From: Acanthosepion esculentum
Lineage: Eukaryota; Mollusca; Cephalopoda; Sepiida; Sepiidae
Assembly (NCBI GenBank): GCA_964036315.1
Contig: OZ038498.1
Span: 10,597,468-10,661,467, forward strand
DNA length: 64,000 bases
Direction of reading: 5' to 3'
A program made the position numbers and the translations under genes. Under the pieces are notes generated by a model. That model saw only the letters and a list, made by a program, of their open reading frames with translations. It did not search any database and was not told the DNA's origin. Positions 26,107 to 36,796 of the stretch are shown here, one piece after another. Every line of letters starts with the position of its first letter. Positions within the stretch are counted from its first letter, which is position 1.

Positions 26107-27510
26107 ACTGCCAAATAAAATTGATACCTAAGTTTTTTCTTGAAGCTTTTAATTTAATTTTAATTTCAAGATTAGATTTAAGATTCCCAATAAGCAAAAT
26201 AATTTGCTCTATTTCAAACCGAATTTAAATTGATTGGAATTATTTTTTCTTTTTTTAATTTTTAAAAATTGCTAAAAATCATCCGTTTTAGCTAATCTAT
26301 CATCAAAATATAATTCTCTTTATTAAAAAAAACTTTCAAAAATAAAATGTACTTTTCTGAAATGGTATTTGAGGAAGATTAGCTGATTTAAAGTTTAATT
26401 AATCTGATATAAAACAAATATTAGTTACTTTTTGTTTAAAATATCGCAGAAAAGACTTTTAACACGGAGGTGGTTGTTTTATGTAGTATTCACAGCTATC
26501 TTGATAGACTTATTTTGGGGAATTTTTACGAAGAGCATAACTGTAAAAATTACTTCACGAATATAACGTGAGTGACAGTTTTATATATTTTTAACTACCT
26601 AGTAATCTTTTAAATTTACGAAATATCATAAGTTATCTAATATTTTATTGAATTTTAGGTACTTAAGCTTTATAGTCTTACTGACGAAGATACTTGTTGA
26701 TGGGATGTTAGGAAATTGCCAATAAATTTTAAATTTACTATAATTATAATTTATGATAATGTCTTATATGGACGTCTGTATTTACAAACTTCGGCACGCT
26801 TATAGACACAAAAAAATTAAATTTTTTTTAAAAAAAAGTATTGGTGATCGCTGAATTGTAGTAAAAATTTCTATTTAGGATAAGTAAATATAGTTTTTAC
26901 TTAATAACGATGTCACCTAACTGCTACAAATTAATACAAAATATTAAAACTTTATAAATTATTATTAAAATTAAAACAATTCTTTTAAAAATTTATTATT
27001 CATCGAAATTTTTTGCTTCAGACAATGGCGTTCGTGATATATCTTATCCATAAAACAATTAAAAGCTTTTCTAATTATTTTTATTGTATTTTTATTTTAC
27101 GATTCAGAGCATATTTTCAGTAACATGGGGTCCTGTTTTACAAAAATAAATTGATTTAAATTCTCCAAGGACTTGTTCTTATAACTAATATAAGCGCTAC
27201 AAAAATGAATTTCTCGAAATTCCATAAATTAAATAACAAATGTAAAAAATTGTTTTTAGCCAAGACATTCTAAAAAAGAAACATTTCTAAAGTAATTTCA
27301 TTCATTTGTGAATAAATCCTGATAGTTTCACTAAAATCTGACAATTATGTAATTTTTGCAAGAATTTCCAAATCAATATGTTTTTCACTGCAAAAAGACG
27401 CTAAAATTTCCCATACTAATTTATGGCCACCGGTTGACACGAGAAAAGCAAAATTCTGTAAACAATATTTTGAAAATTCTAAAAAGGATTTAAAAATATA
27501 TATAATTTAA
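26107..27510. other. Very AT-rich sequence without recognisable features
   Basis: A 1.4-kb stretch dominated by A and T. I see no open frame with a motif and no match to other repeats in the window. Confidence 0.45.
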
Positions 27511-28072
27511 CTAGCAGTATAACCGGTCTTCGACCGTGTCTTTCACTACTGGGAATTTTTGCCGTTCAATTGTAGCAGTTTAAGTTTAAAGTCAGCCCAC
27601 CCGAAAATCAATATCAGTAACAACAATTGGGTGCAACTGAGGCACATTCCCAAATGGGGGGTTAACAATTTGAATTGGGGGATGACCCTGAAAATGGCCG
27701 TTTTTGCGTTCTCAATCTTGCAAAAAAGGAATCCCCTCCATGGACCGTCGTAATAATAACATAGGATAATTTTTATTTATAATTCTAATAATCTTTTGCG
27801 TTAGATTTCAACTCTCTAAATTGATTGTATGCTTTTTTTACAGACGTTAAATTTTGCCATCGATTTTTGCGCAAAGTGTAAAAAAATCGTTTTTTCGATT
27901 TCTCGCCTTCAAGGTTGTAATTTTTCCCAGCCAACTTGAACTCAAAACCCGCAGTGAAGAATTATCTATCAAACAAAAAAAATTCATCGAAATCGGTTGA
28001 AAACTGTGGAAACGCATAAACAACATCTGATCGCACACACACACACACAAACACATTAGAGATATAGATAAA
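27511..28072 (+). mobile_element. Interspersed element with 'ctagcagtataacc' start and (CA)n/'atatagata' end
   Basis: A longer relative of 8530-8780. It starts 'actagcagtataaccggtc' and includes a 64-codon frame at 27559-27753 with no known domain. It ends with 'atcgaaatcggttgaaaac', a CA microsatellite at 28034-28048 and 'agagatatagata'. The phrase 'aaatcggttgaaaac' followed by a CA-rich tract and a 'tatagat' tail is typical of 3' ends of some invertebrate RTE/SINE-type elements. That is resemblance only, and the class is not settled. Confidence 0.5.
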
Positions 28073-28244
28073 ATAATATAAATAATAAAATTCCTTTGAT
28101 CTTTCCTCTTAATAATTACATAAAATCTTTACGATAAAATTTTGTTTTTATTAAATTTCAGTCATGTCCCCATAAACAGTGCCTCTTATTCTGTAATCCT
28201 CTACATCGAGTGGCTCTTCGACCTTGTACAGTAAGAACAGCGTA

Positions 28245-28492
28245 TCTATCAATATTTCAGAGATGAGGTATTATGTACATTATTTACATTATTCGGACTA
28301 TTGTTCTCATCTTTGTCGCCATATTTATTACAACGTTTTGGCCGTTGTACGCTCCGGCCTTCTTCAGGTGGTTGGAATGTCGAACTGAAACCTTTATTTC
28401 GCTCGCTGGGGTAGACTGTTCTAGTTCCACGTGCCATGTTTAATGGATGTCAGTTATCAGTAATCTCCTGTTAATTTCCCTCTGAAATTTCC
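28245..28492 (-). mobile_element. SINE-A, 5'-truncated copy, minus strand (left half of an inverted pair)
   Basis: Read on the minus strand: 'catccattaaacatggc', 'ccacctgaagaaggccggag', 'aacgttgtaataaatatggc', 'gacaaagatgag', then 'acctcatctctgaaatatt'. It lacks the tRNA-like head and abuts a + strand copy within a few bases. The strand carries a 62-codon frame (28249-28437) that recurs in other copies, but the repeat being short and AT-rich explains this without selection. Confidence 0.85.
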
Positions 28493-28493
28493 C

Positions 28494-28737
28494 CAAGGAC
28501 ACATGGCACAGTGGATAAAGGCGTTAGTTAGATCCAGTGAGAGGACCCAAAGAGTGTGAGTTCAATACCCGGTTAAGGCAGTGGAGAACTTTCAGAGGGA
28601 AATTAACAGGAGATAACTGAAAGCTGGAGCGTACAACGGCCGAAACGTTGTAATGAATATGGCGACAAAGATGAGGACAATAGTCCGAATAATGTAAATA
28701 ATGTACATATTACCTCAGAAATATAGACAGATTTTTA
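28494..28737 (+). mobile_element. SINE-A with tRNA-derived head, plus strand
   Basis: The head carries a pol III A box 'tggcacagtgg' (28504-28514) and a B-box-like 'gagttcaatacc' (28558-28569), at tRNA-like spacing. The body lost the segment found in other copies between 'aggagataactga' and 'ggagcgtacaac'. The tail runs through 'aacgttgtaatgaatatggc' to 'agaaatatagacag'. It is a tRNA-derived retroposon, not a functional tRNA, since no cloverleaf can be completed. Confidence 0.85.
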
Positions 28738-29461
28738 TTATCTATGCTCATTTTTAGCGCATCTTTGGCGGTACCTATATAATTACTTCGAAATGAAACT
28801 GAAGAATTTGCATGTGCAGATATTCGAAATGCCAAAATGTCGCGTGCAAGCAAGGCAGATGAGCGCAAGTGTTTGTATGTGCGTTTGTAGGCGAAATCTC
28901 GTTTGTATTCTTGGCCTTTGTGCGAATGTAATTGTCCGCGTACAGATGGATATTAATGAATTAAACACTTTGCTTGTCACCGAAAAACGCCAAGTCGAGT
29001 CAGAGAAATAAACGAATGATACAAAATGGCTTGGGGTTGACCTTCATAAAAACAAATGTACTTTTTTTTCATCGCAACTAAGTTACTTACACCCTCCAGT
29101 ATTTTGTTTATTGTGTATGCGTCACTTTTCAGTTCATTCAAAAGTAACCGCTGCAATGAAAGAAGCCCTTCAAGTCCCAGGGCGAAACTTTTCCAATTAT
29201 GCCTAAATAACGCAAGCCACGACAAACTCCATATTGTTTGTCGTGTAATCTTATCTAATTTCAAGTAATGTTATCAGTTATGCGCATGTGCATCAAGCGA
29301 ACAACCCCAATGTAAATATTTATTCAATATGAAGCGGTTGACAACGTGACCAGAGATCACAAATAAATTATATTACTTAAAGGAATTAGCTATTCTATTT
29401 GCAAGTATCTATTTCGACTGGGCATTAACCATATGTGTACATTACGTATCACACTTACGAA
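28738..29461. other. Unrecognised sequence
   Basis: Slightly higher GC than its flanks. Open frames of 65-95 codons occur on both strands (28783-29268) and overlap each other. None shows a motif I recognise, so I do not call a gene. Confidence 0.35.
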
Positions 29462-29930
29462 TGCCGTCCTGGGTATGACGATAAACTACATCCGCATCCA
29501 GGGTTAGACGATAAACTACGTCCAACAGCAAGGCCTCTGATCAGGAGGTTTTGAGGAGCGTGGAACCACCTCTTAATTGCTGGTGTTTCCAGGTCCACCC
29601 TGACTCAGGTGGTAGTACCTGTTAGGGTCCCAGCTATGGGAAAATAGTTAACCCCGAAACTGAGGTAAAAAGCATTATAAAAGCGTAACAATGTTTTAAT
29701 ACCAGAAATACTTTGTAAAAAATTATTACCAGAAATAAATTTTTTAAGAAAAAAAAACTATTACCAGCAATATGTTGTAAAAATAATATTACCAGCTATA
29801 CGTTTTTGAGGGAAAAATATTACCAGAAATAGATTTTTGACAAAACAAAATATTACCCGGAAAAAAAAAATTTGTCGGCATTAAATAACTCATTAAGGTT
29901 GATATGCCGTAAAACAAAACAAACCAGTCC
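29462..29930 (+). repeat. REP-B copy 2
   Basis: Same order of blocks as 24740-25110, with an extra partial head ('gtcctgggtatgacgataaac', then a second 'gacgataaactacgtcc'). The 'ttaccagcaat/ttaccagaaat' run has a different number of units, and the end is 'gttgatatgccgtaaaac'. Confidence 0.88.
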
Positions 29931-30033
29931 AAACCAAGTGAGTAATTTAAAACTTTTTACGAAAAATTGTAAATTTCCTAAAAGATGATGGATTGTACTC
30001 AAAAATATGAGTAATTGAAACATGGTTCTAATA

Positions 30034-30366
30034 CAGGGTGTACATAAAGTCCGTGTGCACTTTAAAAAATTTATAACTTTATTTGTATTTGCGATAGATT
30101 AGAAAGAAGTAAATCTATATTTTTAAGGTTTTATTTAACTTTTCACATGTCCTCCATCATTAGCAATACAAAGGGTAATACGATTTTGCAGTTCACGGAA
30201 AACATTTGCCAACTGATTTCAGTAAAGCCTGAAATCACATTAGTTATTTTAGCTATACTTAAAACTAGGTACATTAAACTTTATAACATATTTTACAGAT
30301 TATTTCTATCGCAAATACAAAGTTATAAGTTTTTTAAAGTGCACACGGACTTTATGGACACCCTGC
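30034..30366 (+). mobile_element. Mariner-type MITE with about 61-65-bp terminal inverted repeats
   Basis: The left end starts 'cagggtgtacataaagtccg' and the right end is its complement ('cacacggactttatggac' then 'accctg'). The arms (30034-30098 and 30306-30366) match with one 4-bp gap and a few mismatches. A TA precedes the left end; the right flank is 'ca', perhaps a mutated TA. At about 333 bp it is non-autonomous. Confidence 0.88.
30141..30225 (-). pseudogene. Relic of a mariner/IS630-type transposase C-terminus inside the MITE
   Basis: The minus-strand translation gives 'QLANVFRELQNRITLCIAN' followed by 'DGGHVK', which resembles the C-terminal 'W.EL..R...C....G.H..H' pattern of mariner-like transposases. 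An upstream stop and the absence of the DDE domain show that the MITE arose by internal deletion of a transposase-coding parent. This is based on remembered family patterns. Confidence 0.6.
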
Positions 30367-30427
30367 ATATATGTATACATACACAACTTTCTTACCAAAC
30401 TATCGCGCTATGAATCTATTTCAAAAT

Positions 30428-30490
30428 TTTGTTGGCAGTAAATGATCCACTGAAGTTTTGATATGCCATAAAACAAAACAACCAACCAAC
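30428..30490 (+). repeat. REP-B tail fragment, diverged
   Basis: 'ggcagtaaatgatccactga', 'tttgatatgccataaaac' matches the REP-B tail with several changes. Confidence 0.65.
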
Positions 30491-30659
30491 AACACTCGAA
30501 TGGAACAAAAATGCCCGAATGTAATCAATTAATGAATTATTTCCAAGTTTGTATCATTTTGATATAGAGTCTATAGATGTCAATGGTCAAGAGGCGTATG
30601 ATTGGTGGTTATATCCTTTTGCATCGGGAATGCCAATCCGAGGCTGATGACTAATTTAG

Positions 30660-30744
30660 TCTGGTTTGGTTTGTTTTGTTTTATGGCATACCAACCTCAA
30701 TGTGTTATTTAATGCTGACAAGATTTTTATTGCTGCTAATATTT

Positions 30745-30807
<63 letters not shown>

Positions 30808-31000
30808 AGTATATATTGGTTTCGTTTGGTCTGTTTTACGGAATATGAACCTCAATGGGTCATTTAATGCCGACAAGATTTTTATTGCCGCTAATATTTT
30901 TTTTATCTATCTCAGTATATATTGGTTTGGTTTATTTTGTTTTACGGCATACCAACCTCAATGGGTTTTTTAATGCCGACAAGATTTTTATTCTTGCTAA

Positions 31001-31057
<57 letters not shown>
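30660..31057 (-). repeat. Three REP-B tails in tandem, separated by (TATC)n
   Basis: On the minus strand three REP-B tails occur in a row (complements at about 30667, 30821 and 30924). The first and third join a (TATC)n microsatellite (30746-30807 and 31001-31057), and the middle one joins only a short remnant. The microsatellite takes the place of the 'attaccagcaat' run of the long copies. Tetranucleotide slippage and local duplication explain the arrangement. Confidence 0.85.
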
Positions 31058-31062
31058 CAGTA

Positions 31063-31835
31063 TACAGTTGCGGCTAAAATGTTCAGAACGGCATTGTTTT
31101 CGTCAGAAAAGTAGGTATAATTTTTTATCAAAGTTGTTTTATATTCTATAATTTTCAGACAATAAATACGATGTTATTTGTTATTGTCTGAGATTTTGGT
31201 GTAATTTGATATGATAATACAAAAGTTATGGATGATTTAGTGATTTACTGCAAAACCAATGTCGGCCAAAATTATCAGAACGGTTGAAAAAATAACAAAA
31301 TAATAAAAAATGACAGAGAATACTGGAATTATTTAATATTTAGTGTGAAGCCTTTTAGCTTCAATCACACTTTGACATCTTCGACTGCATGAGGAAATTA
31401 AATTTTCAATTTCTTGCTGGGTGATCTTATTCCATTCTTCCTGAAGGGCATTTTATAATTGCTCGGTTGTTTTAGGATTTCTCGCTTTCGAACGTTCTCC
31501 TAGAATATTCCACACATTTTCAAAAGGATTGAGATCTGTGCTTTGAGCAGGCCAATCCATAACAATAACCTTTTCAGCCTTGAGGAAGTTCATGACCACC
31601 TTAGCCTTGTGACATGGAGCATTGTCCTGCATGAATAAGTGTGGTCGCTTAGTTGAATTTCTCAGGCAAGACATGATCTTTTACAAGTTGTTTATAAACT
31701 CCTGCATTTACCTTTCCATGTAATCGCACCAAAGGGCCCACACCATCTCTAGATATCATCCCCTAAACTATGACACTTCCTCCACCGAATTTAACACTAG
31801 TCTTAAGGCATTTAAATTGAACTGCAGTCAAAGTA
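31063..31835 (-). pseudogene. Tc1-like transposon 3' part with broken transposase
   Basis: The terminal repeat 'cagttgcggctaaaatgttc' begins at 31065 after a TA, and a second similar binding-site-like copy lies at about 31260, an IR/DR-type layout. The minus strand encodes the C-terminal half of a Tc1/mariner transposase: 'VKFGGGSVIV', then a stop where the family has Trp, 'GPLVRLHGKVNAGVY', 'LFMQDNAPCHKAK' (second catalytic Asp), 'STDLNPFENVW' (third catalytic Glu), another stop at about 31452, and a C-terminal 'KRLHTKY'. The N-terminal DNA-binding domain, first catalytic Asp and other end are missing; the fragment is cut at about 31835 and abuts REP-B. Confidence 0.9.
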
Positions 31836-31849
31836 CTATGAAAGTGTAC

Positions 31850-32008
31850 AGCAACACGTTTTTGTAAAAAATTATTACCAGCAATTAATTTTTGAAGAAA
31901 AATTATATTTTGGAAAAATATTACCAGCAATAAAATCTTATCTGCATTAAATAACCCATTGAGGTTGATATACCGTAAAACAAACCAAACAAAACCAATC
32001 AGAAGTCT
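31850..32008 (+). repeat. REP-B 3' fragment
   Basis: Contains 'attattaccagcaatt', 'tattaccagcaataaaatc' and 'cattgaggttgatataccgt'. It directly follows the truncated Tc1 element. Confidence 0.8.
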
Positions 32009-33470
32009 CGACAATTACGATTAGTTACACAGAATTAAAATATTTCATTGTAAAAATGAAACTTGGGAATAAATGTTTTTCTTTGGATTTGAGAAGAAAT
32101 TTTATTCTCCCATGTTTATTGCATATGAAAATTTCACATAGCAGTTTGATAACGAGCCAAAATATTTTATATACAATCAAGTTGATCTTTCCACAAGTTA
32201 GAACGTAAATCTTGGTTCTCATATTGTAAACATTTTCTGTTATCTGCAGTAAAATTTTCTGTTGCGGAATTTTATTATGATGTCTATATATTAATAAGTC
32301 ACCATTATGTTACGAGTATCACCACTTCGGATGTTATTAACAAGAAATTACGTGTGTGCACAATTGTAATGGAAGCGAGAACATTAAAACTAGCAATAAA
32401 GATTTTGTGTATGTGTGTGACGTGGGTGTATGTGCATCTGTGAAAGAGTTCAAAAGTCAAGAGAGGACGAAGAACGTGAATGTACAATGTCGGCAGCGTT
32501 CTTTATCGACATCGACTAACATCTGGAAGCAATAGTTAAAAAGAGGAAGAGAGTGAATAAAGTTAAGCGGGGAATTAAAATTGGACTTATTTCATGGGGG
32601 AAAAAAATTCAAATAACCTATATAAAAGATCACATAGGTTACATTTAGGGCTGTTGAATCTTCTGCTTGATATGTTGCTGAAAAGTTCAGACTAGCCCTG
32701 CCTCTCGAATTCAAGTGATAATCAAATTTGATGGCACAAATCCTCCCCTCCCAATAGAAGGAGATGAAAAGGGCCGTTAGTTTGGCAAACAAGGAACATC
32801 CTGCCCTGAAAAAGTTAGTGTTTATAGATGGAAAATAGTAACTCATATTACCTTCCAGAGTTGTTAAATGACCCACTCTCAGACGAATTAAATCGTTTAC
32901 ATTGTCTTGGTGTCTCTAAATTTTTTTTTTTTTTTTAAGAAATTTAAATATAAAAATAATTCATAAATTAATCTTCTGCTAACTTTGGCACACCTGTCGA
33001 GAAACGCTTATCTAGACAATATGCATTTTTCTGTGAATTGTAAATATTAGTTCTATTGAATACTGCACCCGTTGAACTTCATGTGGAACGGATATTTTCA
33101 ATCGATTACGTTTTTACAAAACATCTGAGTACCTTAGTAAAGTTTGCAAAAATAATCCCCTGCTGCTTGAAGTATCCCCTCCAATATGTGGGATTTACCC
33201 CTTTGCTTCAGGATGGGCGCTCAAACCGCACCAGCGTTTCCATGCGTAAACAGACAGAAGAACAGATGTGTCTCTTCCAGTTAATGACGGAATCGTGTCT
33301 GTTTTCTTCATTAATTCTTGTTTTGTTTCTTGGAGACGACCTTATACACTGAAGTGCTTTTGTTTGTAGAAAAAACACTTTGAGATTTTAAAATCATCAC
33401 ATTTGTTCCCCATTACGTGGATGAATTCGAACATTCATTCCATCTTGTGTTTTAATAAACATTTATTATA
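32009..33470. other. Unrecognised sequence
   Basis: No domain is recognised in the short frames (for example 32592-32876 minus and 33056-33352 plus). A T-run lies at about 32922-32936. I see no match to the other repeats. Confidence 0.4.
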
Positions 33471-33536
33471 CAGTAGAATCCCTTAACAACCGGACTAAGA
33501 AGGTCTTCCGGATATAAAGAATTGGCTACAAATTCC

Positions 33537-33720
33537 GGATATGAGGGATTCCGCATATGAGGGATTCCGGATATGAGGAATTGGTTACAAAGTCCGGATA
33601 TGAGGGATTCCGTATATGAGGGATTCCGGATATGAGGGATTCCGGATATGAGGGATTCCGGATATGAGGGATTCCGGATATGAGGAATTGGTTACAAAGT
33701 CCGGATATGAGGGATTATAT
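33537..33720 (+). repeat. 16-bp subterminal tandem repeat of the pogo-like element
   Basis: About ten imperfect copies of 'ccggatatgagggatt', interrupted by 'aattggttacaaagt' blocks. A matching but shorter series lies at 34455-34520 near the other end. They probably served as transposase-binding repeats. Confidence 0.85.
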
Positions 33721-34164
33721 TTAGATTAAAATAAAAGAACTGAATTCAGGTTTAACCTTTATTTTCAATGTTTTATAGTAAACAAAATAAGCTAATGGTG
33801 AGTGAAATATAACGGAATTTATTTTAAGGAAAAAGAAATAAATTATGTAATTTTAATGAAAATTCATTAAATTAAGTATACCACGTATGCAAAACAAATA
33901 ATGTAACGACGATTTTTTAACACTGTTGCATGATGATTCTTTCTCTTCTAATGTCATTCTCAAGTTTTTCCGCATTTCGTTTTGTTTTTGTTCTTGAAAT
34001 TTTTTTAATGAAATACATTTTTTTTAACTCTGGGTGCGTTATTGCAATCGTCATAGCTGAATACCGGTTTTCTTTCCATAAAACTGATAACCTTTTCAAT
34101 AGCTTTTTCAATTTCAGTTCAGGTTTCATTACAATCATGTTTTTTTATTTCCTTGTTCATTGTG

Positions 34165-34350
34165 ACAGTGTGAATGCTGTTTCTTTGGAAGATTTTATAT
34201 CATAAAATGTTGACTTTCCTATGTTGAACTCAGCCATTAGCTACAATGAACTTTCACCAGTGTCTAGTCTGTTTAAAAATTCCACTTTTTGCGATAACCC
34301 AAAAGTTGTTCTTTTCCTCTTATTCCAATCATCGTTTGCACCAATAGAAG
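34165..34350 (-). pseudogene. pogo/CENP-B-type DNA-binding domain relic
   Basis: The minus-strand translation 'KRKRTTFGLSQKVEFLNRLD' continues 'TGESS', a stop, then 'MAEFNIGKSTFYDIK'. This fits the N-terminal HTH of pogo/Tigger transposases (KRK-x-L-x-x-x-x-K-x-E-I-x-x-L-D-x-G ... G-V-x-x-S-T-x-x-x-I). At least one stop lies inside the domain. A 73-codon minus frame at 33917-34138 may be further decayed coding sequence. Confidence 0.8.
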
Positions 34351-34434
34351 TCATTAGGGTGAAATAAGCATAAGCAATTATCCAAAGTAAATTTCCTGAT
34401 AAACAGAAAGTTACATATCACCCAAATAGTTCAA

Positions 34435-34856
34435 ATATACACATCAAAATCATGTCCGGATATGCGGGATTCCGGATATGAGGCACTCCGGATATGAGGG
34501 ATTCCGGATATGAAGGATTCTAATGTACATTAATTTACACCAGAATTAATTTTATACTCACATGAAGTTTAAATAACACTAAGTTATTCATATTTATTTT
34601 AATTGCAACAGATTTGATCAATTTTCACTACGTTGCGAAATATTTGTATTGTTTATTCAGAAGATATTTCAACAGATATACTTGAAGAAATCGTTTTAAA
34701 TTCAACATTAATTATTTCGTTTTAACAAAATCAAATTTTATTTAATTAAATTCAAGCTAATATAAAGAATAATGAATTCAAAATAAACAATAAATCCAAA
34801 TTAATAATAACAATAATAATAATTTCGCATGATTAACTAGTAATAACTATGGACAG
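34435..34856 (+). repeat. Left arm of an inverted duplication
   Basis: 34435-34626 is the exact reverse complement of 36112-36303 (192 bp, no mismatch or gap found by eye), and 34826-34856 is the reverse complement of 36082-36112. The 200 bp between them (34627-34826) are absent from the other arm. The arm includes the last 91 bp of the pogo element and its 3' flank. Confidence 0.93.
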
Positions 34857-34882
34857 AAAGTAAAAAATAAATTTTTAATCAC

Positions 34883-35251
34883 CTATTCTACACGAATGAT
34901 ACCAAACTCTTTGCCAAAGACGACAATGAGTTGAAGAGTCTCCTCAATACTGTAAAATATTTCAGTGATGACATCGCTACGAATTTCGAATTAGATAAAT
35001 ATGCAAAAGTAGCGTTCAAGAAAGGGAGAATTACATAAAGGCACTCAATAGATCTAGATGTTGTCACAAAGATTAGGGAACTTGAACAAGAATAAACCTA
35101 GGATTCTGCGAAGGAGATGGAATGCAATATACTTAAATAAAGGCGATAGAAAAGAATGTCTACAAGCGTGTGCGTCTGGTGTTAAATACCGATTTGAATC
35201 CATAGAGCAGAATATCAGCCATAAACATTTTGGCTGCCCCTGTATAACTCT
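34883..35251 (+). pseudogene. Zinc-knuckle LINE, copy 1, reverse transcriptase fragment (first part)
   Basis: Translation 'LFYTNDTKLFAKDDNELKSL' corresponds to the RT palm catalytic box (family FYADD; here TND, so the first catalytic Asp is lost). Then follow 'VKYFSDDIATNFELDKYAK', 'FKKGRIT', a stop, 'HSIDLDVVTKIRELEQE' and, after frame changes, 'ISAINILAAPV'. Several stops make it dead. The coding sense resumes at 36797, so a 1.5-kb insertion splits the copy. Confidence 0.85.
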
Positions 35252-36796
35252 TAACCCGGTGGTCGATTCTAGGTCAGCCTAGTCAGTGGTTACTAAATAA
35301 TCTGACACTTGCCACACGCCGCCTATACCAGAAAATGCCTTGTTCCTCAGGGTCGTAGGACGACGAGTTGATTGCAGGGCCGTTTAATACTGTCGTGGGT
35401 CAATGGCCGGTGGTCGCTGTTCACTTCTGTTCACATCTTGCTCCGCCCACGTTGTTTTGTTTTTTTATCACAGAACTAGTAAGAATCGATTAACGTCAGC
35501 AATCGTAGCGCTGATTCAAACATATCTTTGCAGATGAAATAAAAACGAAAAAAATCTTCAGGTGATTTGGTTTATGTAGTTCTTGATATGACAAAAATTA
35601 ACCCTTCTCTCACTAAAATTCTTTTTCGTGATACTTTGTCTAGCCATGCGAATTCTTGGAAAAAGGCTCAGAGTCGGGAATTCTCTTGGCAGCAATTCAC
35701 GTGGTTCCTCCCACTCTCTCTCTGTCTCTCTCCCTCCCTCTTTCTATGTGTCTCTCTGTCCGTCGCTTCTCGTCTTCGTCTGCCTCTTTAACTGCCTGGG
35801 TTGTTCAAGCGCTCTCCTTATATAGACTTTTTCTCAAAATCGAAATGGGATTGATGGTGTTTGGGAATTTGGAAGTTTCCCCAGGTTTCTATGTCGAGTT
35901 AAACAAAGATTTTTTGTTGTCAAAAATTGTCGTAATGTTAATTATCTCTCCAAATTTGGGAGATCACCTCTTCCTATGGGTATTGGCCCTCCCGTATAAG
36001 TCCTCTTCATTTATGTCTCGCAGCATTACTTCCAAATGGGCGGAGATAATTTCTCCGTTTTTCTTCGTATCTCATCTAAGCCTGTCCATAGTTATTACTA
36101 GTTAATCATGCGAAAATTGATCAAATCTGTTGCAATTAAAATAAATATGAATAACTTAGTGTTATTTAAACTTCATGTGAGTATAAAATTAATTCTGGTG
36201 TAAATTAATGTACATTAGAATCCTTCATATCCGGAATCCCTCATATCCGGAGTGCCTCATATCCGGAATCCCGCATATCCGGACATGATTTTGATGTGTA
36301 TATCTAAACCTCGACTGTCTCGTTGACAACTCCGACTTTCAAACGCGTGAGCGAAAGGTAGTCTTAACTTTTAGTGATTAATTGTAATTATATTTATAAT
36401 TTTCAACAACCGGTCTTGTTTATGAAATCAGCTTGTTTGCTTAACAGTAATCATGAACCTCACGGGTTTGTTTATTGTCTGAATTCTTTCAACGCGGGAT
36501 AAATTACTATTTCTCGACTTGTTTACATTTTCAAAATCGACGAAGCCATTTTCTCTCTCTGGCAGACAGTATAAGCCAGTCTCTTGATTCTGCTTTCGTC
36601 CTCAAAATTATCACATATTATATTCAATTGAACCCGTCTTCCACCTGCTAATCAAGAGACATGTTTTCGTTACTTGCATTTTAGGTAAGCGGACATAGTT
36701 TGATATGTCATCTCGTACTTTTAACCCTCTCTGTCTGTTCCATTTCATATTTTGAATTAACCCTTTTCCTTTACCAGTGTCACATAGACTCACACC
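35252..36796. other. Insertion that splits the LINE; contents mostly unrecognised
   Basis: This segment interrupts the LINE between 'ISAINILAAPV' and 'QYSFNILS'. It holds a pyrimidine-rich tract (about 35705-35775), a 149-codon frame at 35656-36105 without a recognised motif, and the right arm (36082-36303) of the inverted duplication. Clear target-site duplications were not found. Confidence 0.55.
36082..36303 (-). repeat. Right arm of the inverted duplication
   Basis: Reverse complement of 34435-34626 joined directly to 34827-34856. The junction sits at a shared 'tttc', as expected for a 200-bp microhomology deletion. Confidence 0.93.

Larger units (their letters stand above)
33471..34525 (-). 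mobile_element. pogo/Tigger-like DNA transposon remnant
   Basis: Ends are 'CAGTAGAATCC' (33471) and, on the other strand, 'CATTAGAATCC' (ending at 34525), each flanked by TA (33469-33470 and 34526-34527). Inside each end lie tandem 'ccggatatgagggatt' 16-bp motifs (33537-33720 and 34455-34520). A pogo-type helix-turn-helix is encoded on the minus strand near 34165-34350, so transcription would have run from the right end. At about 1.05 kb it lacks the DDE domain and is non-autonomous. Confidence 0.85.

Noticed and set aside
35656..36105. 149-codon frame as a gene
   Set aside because: Starts in a pyrimidine-rich low-complexity tract, overlaps two other frames, ends in the inverted-repeat arm and shows no known domain.
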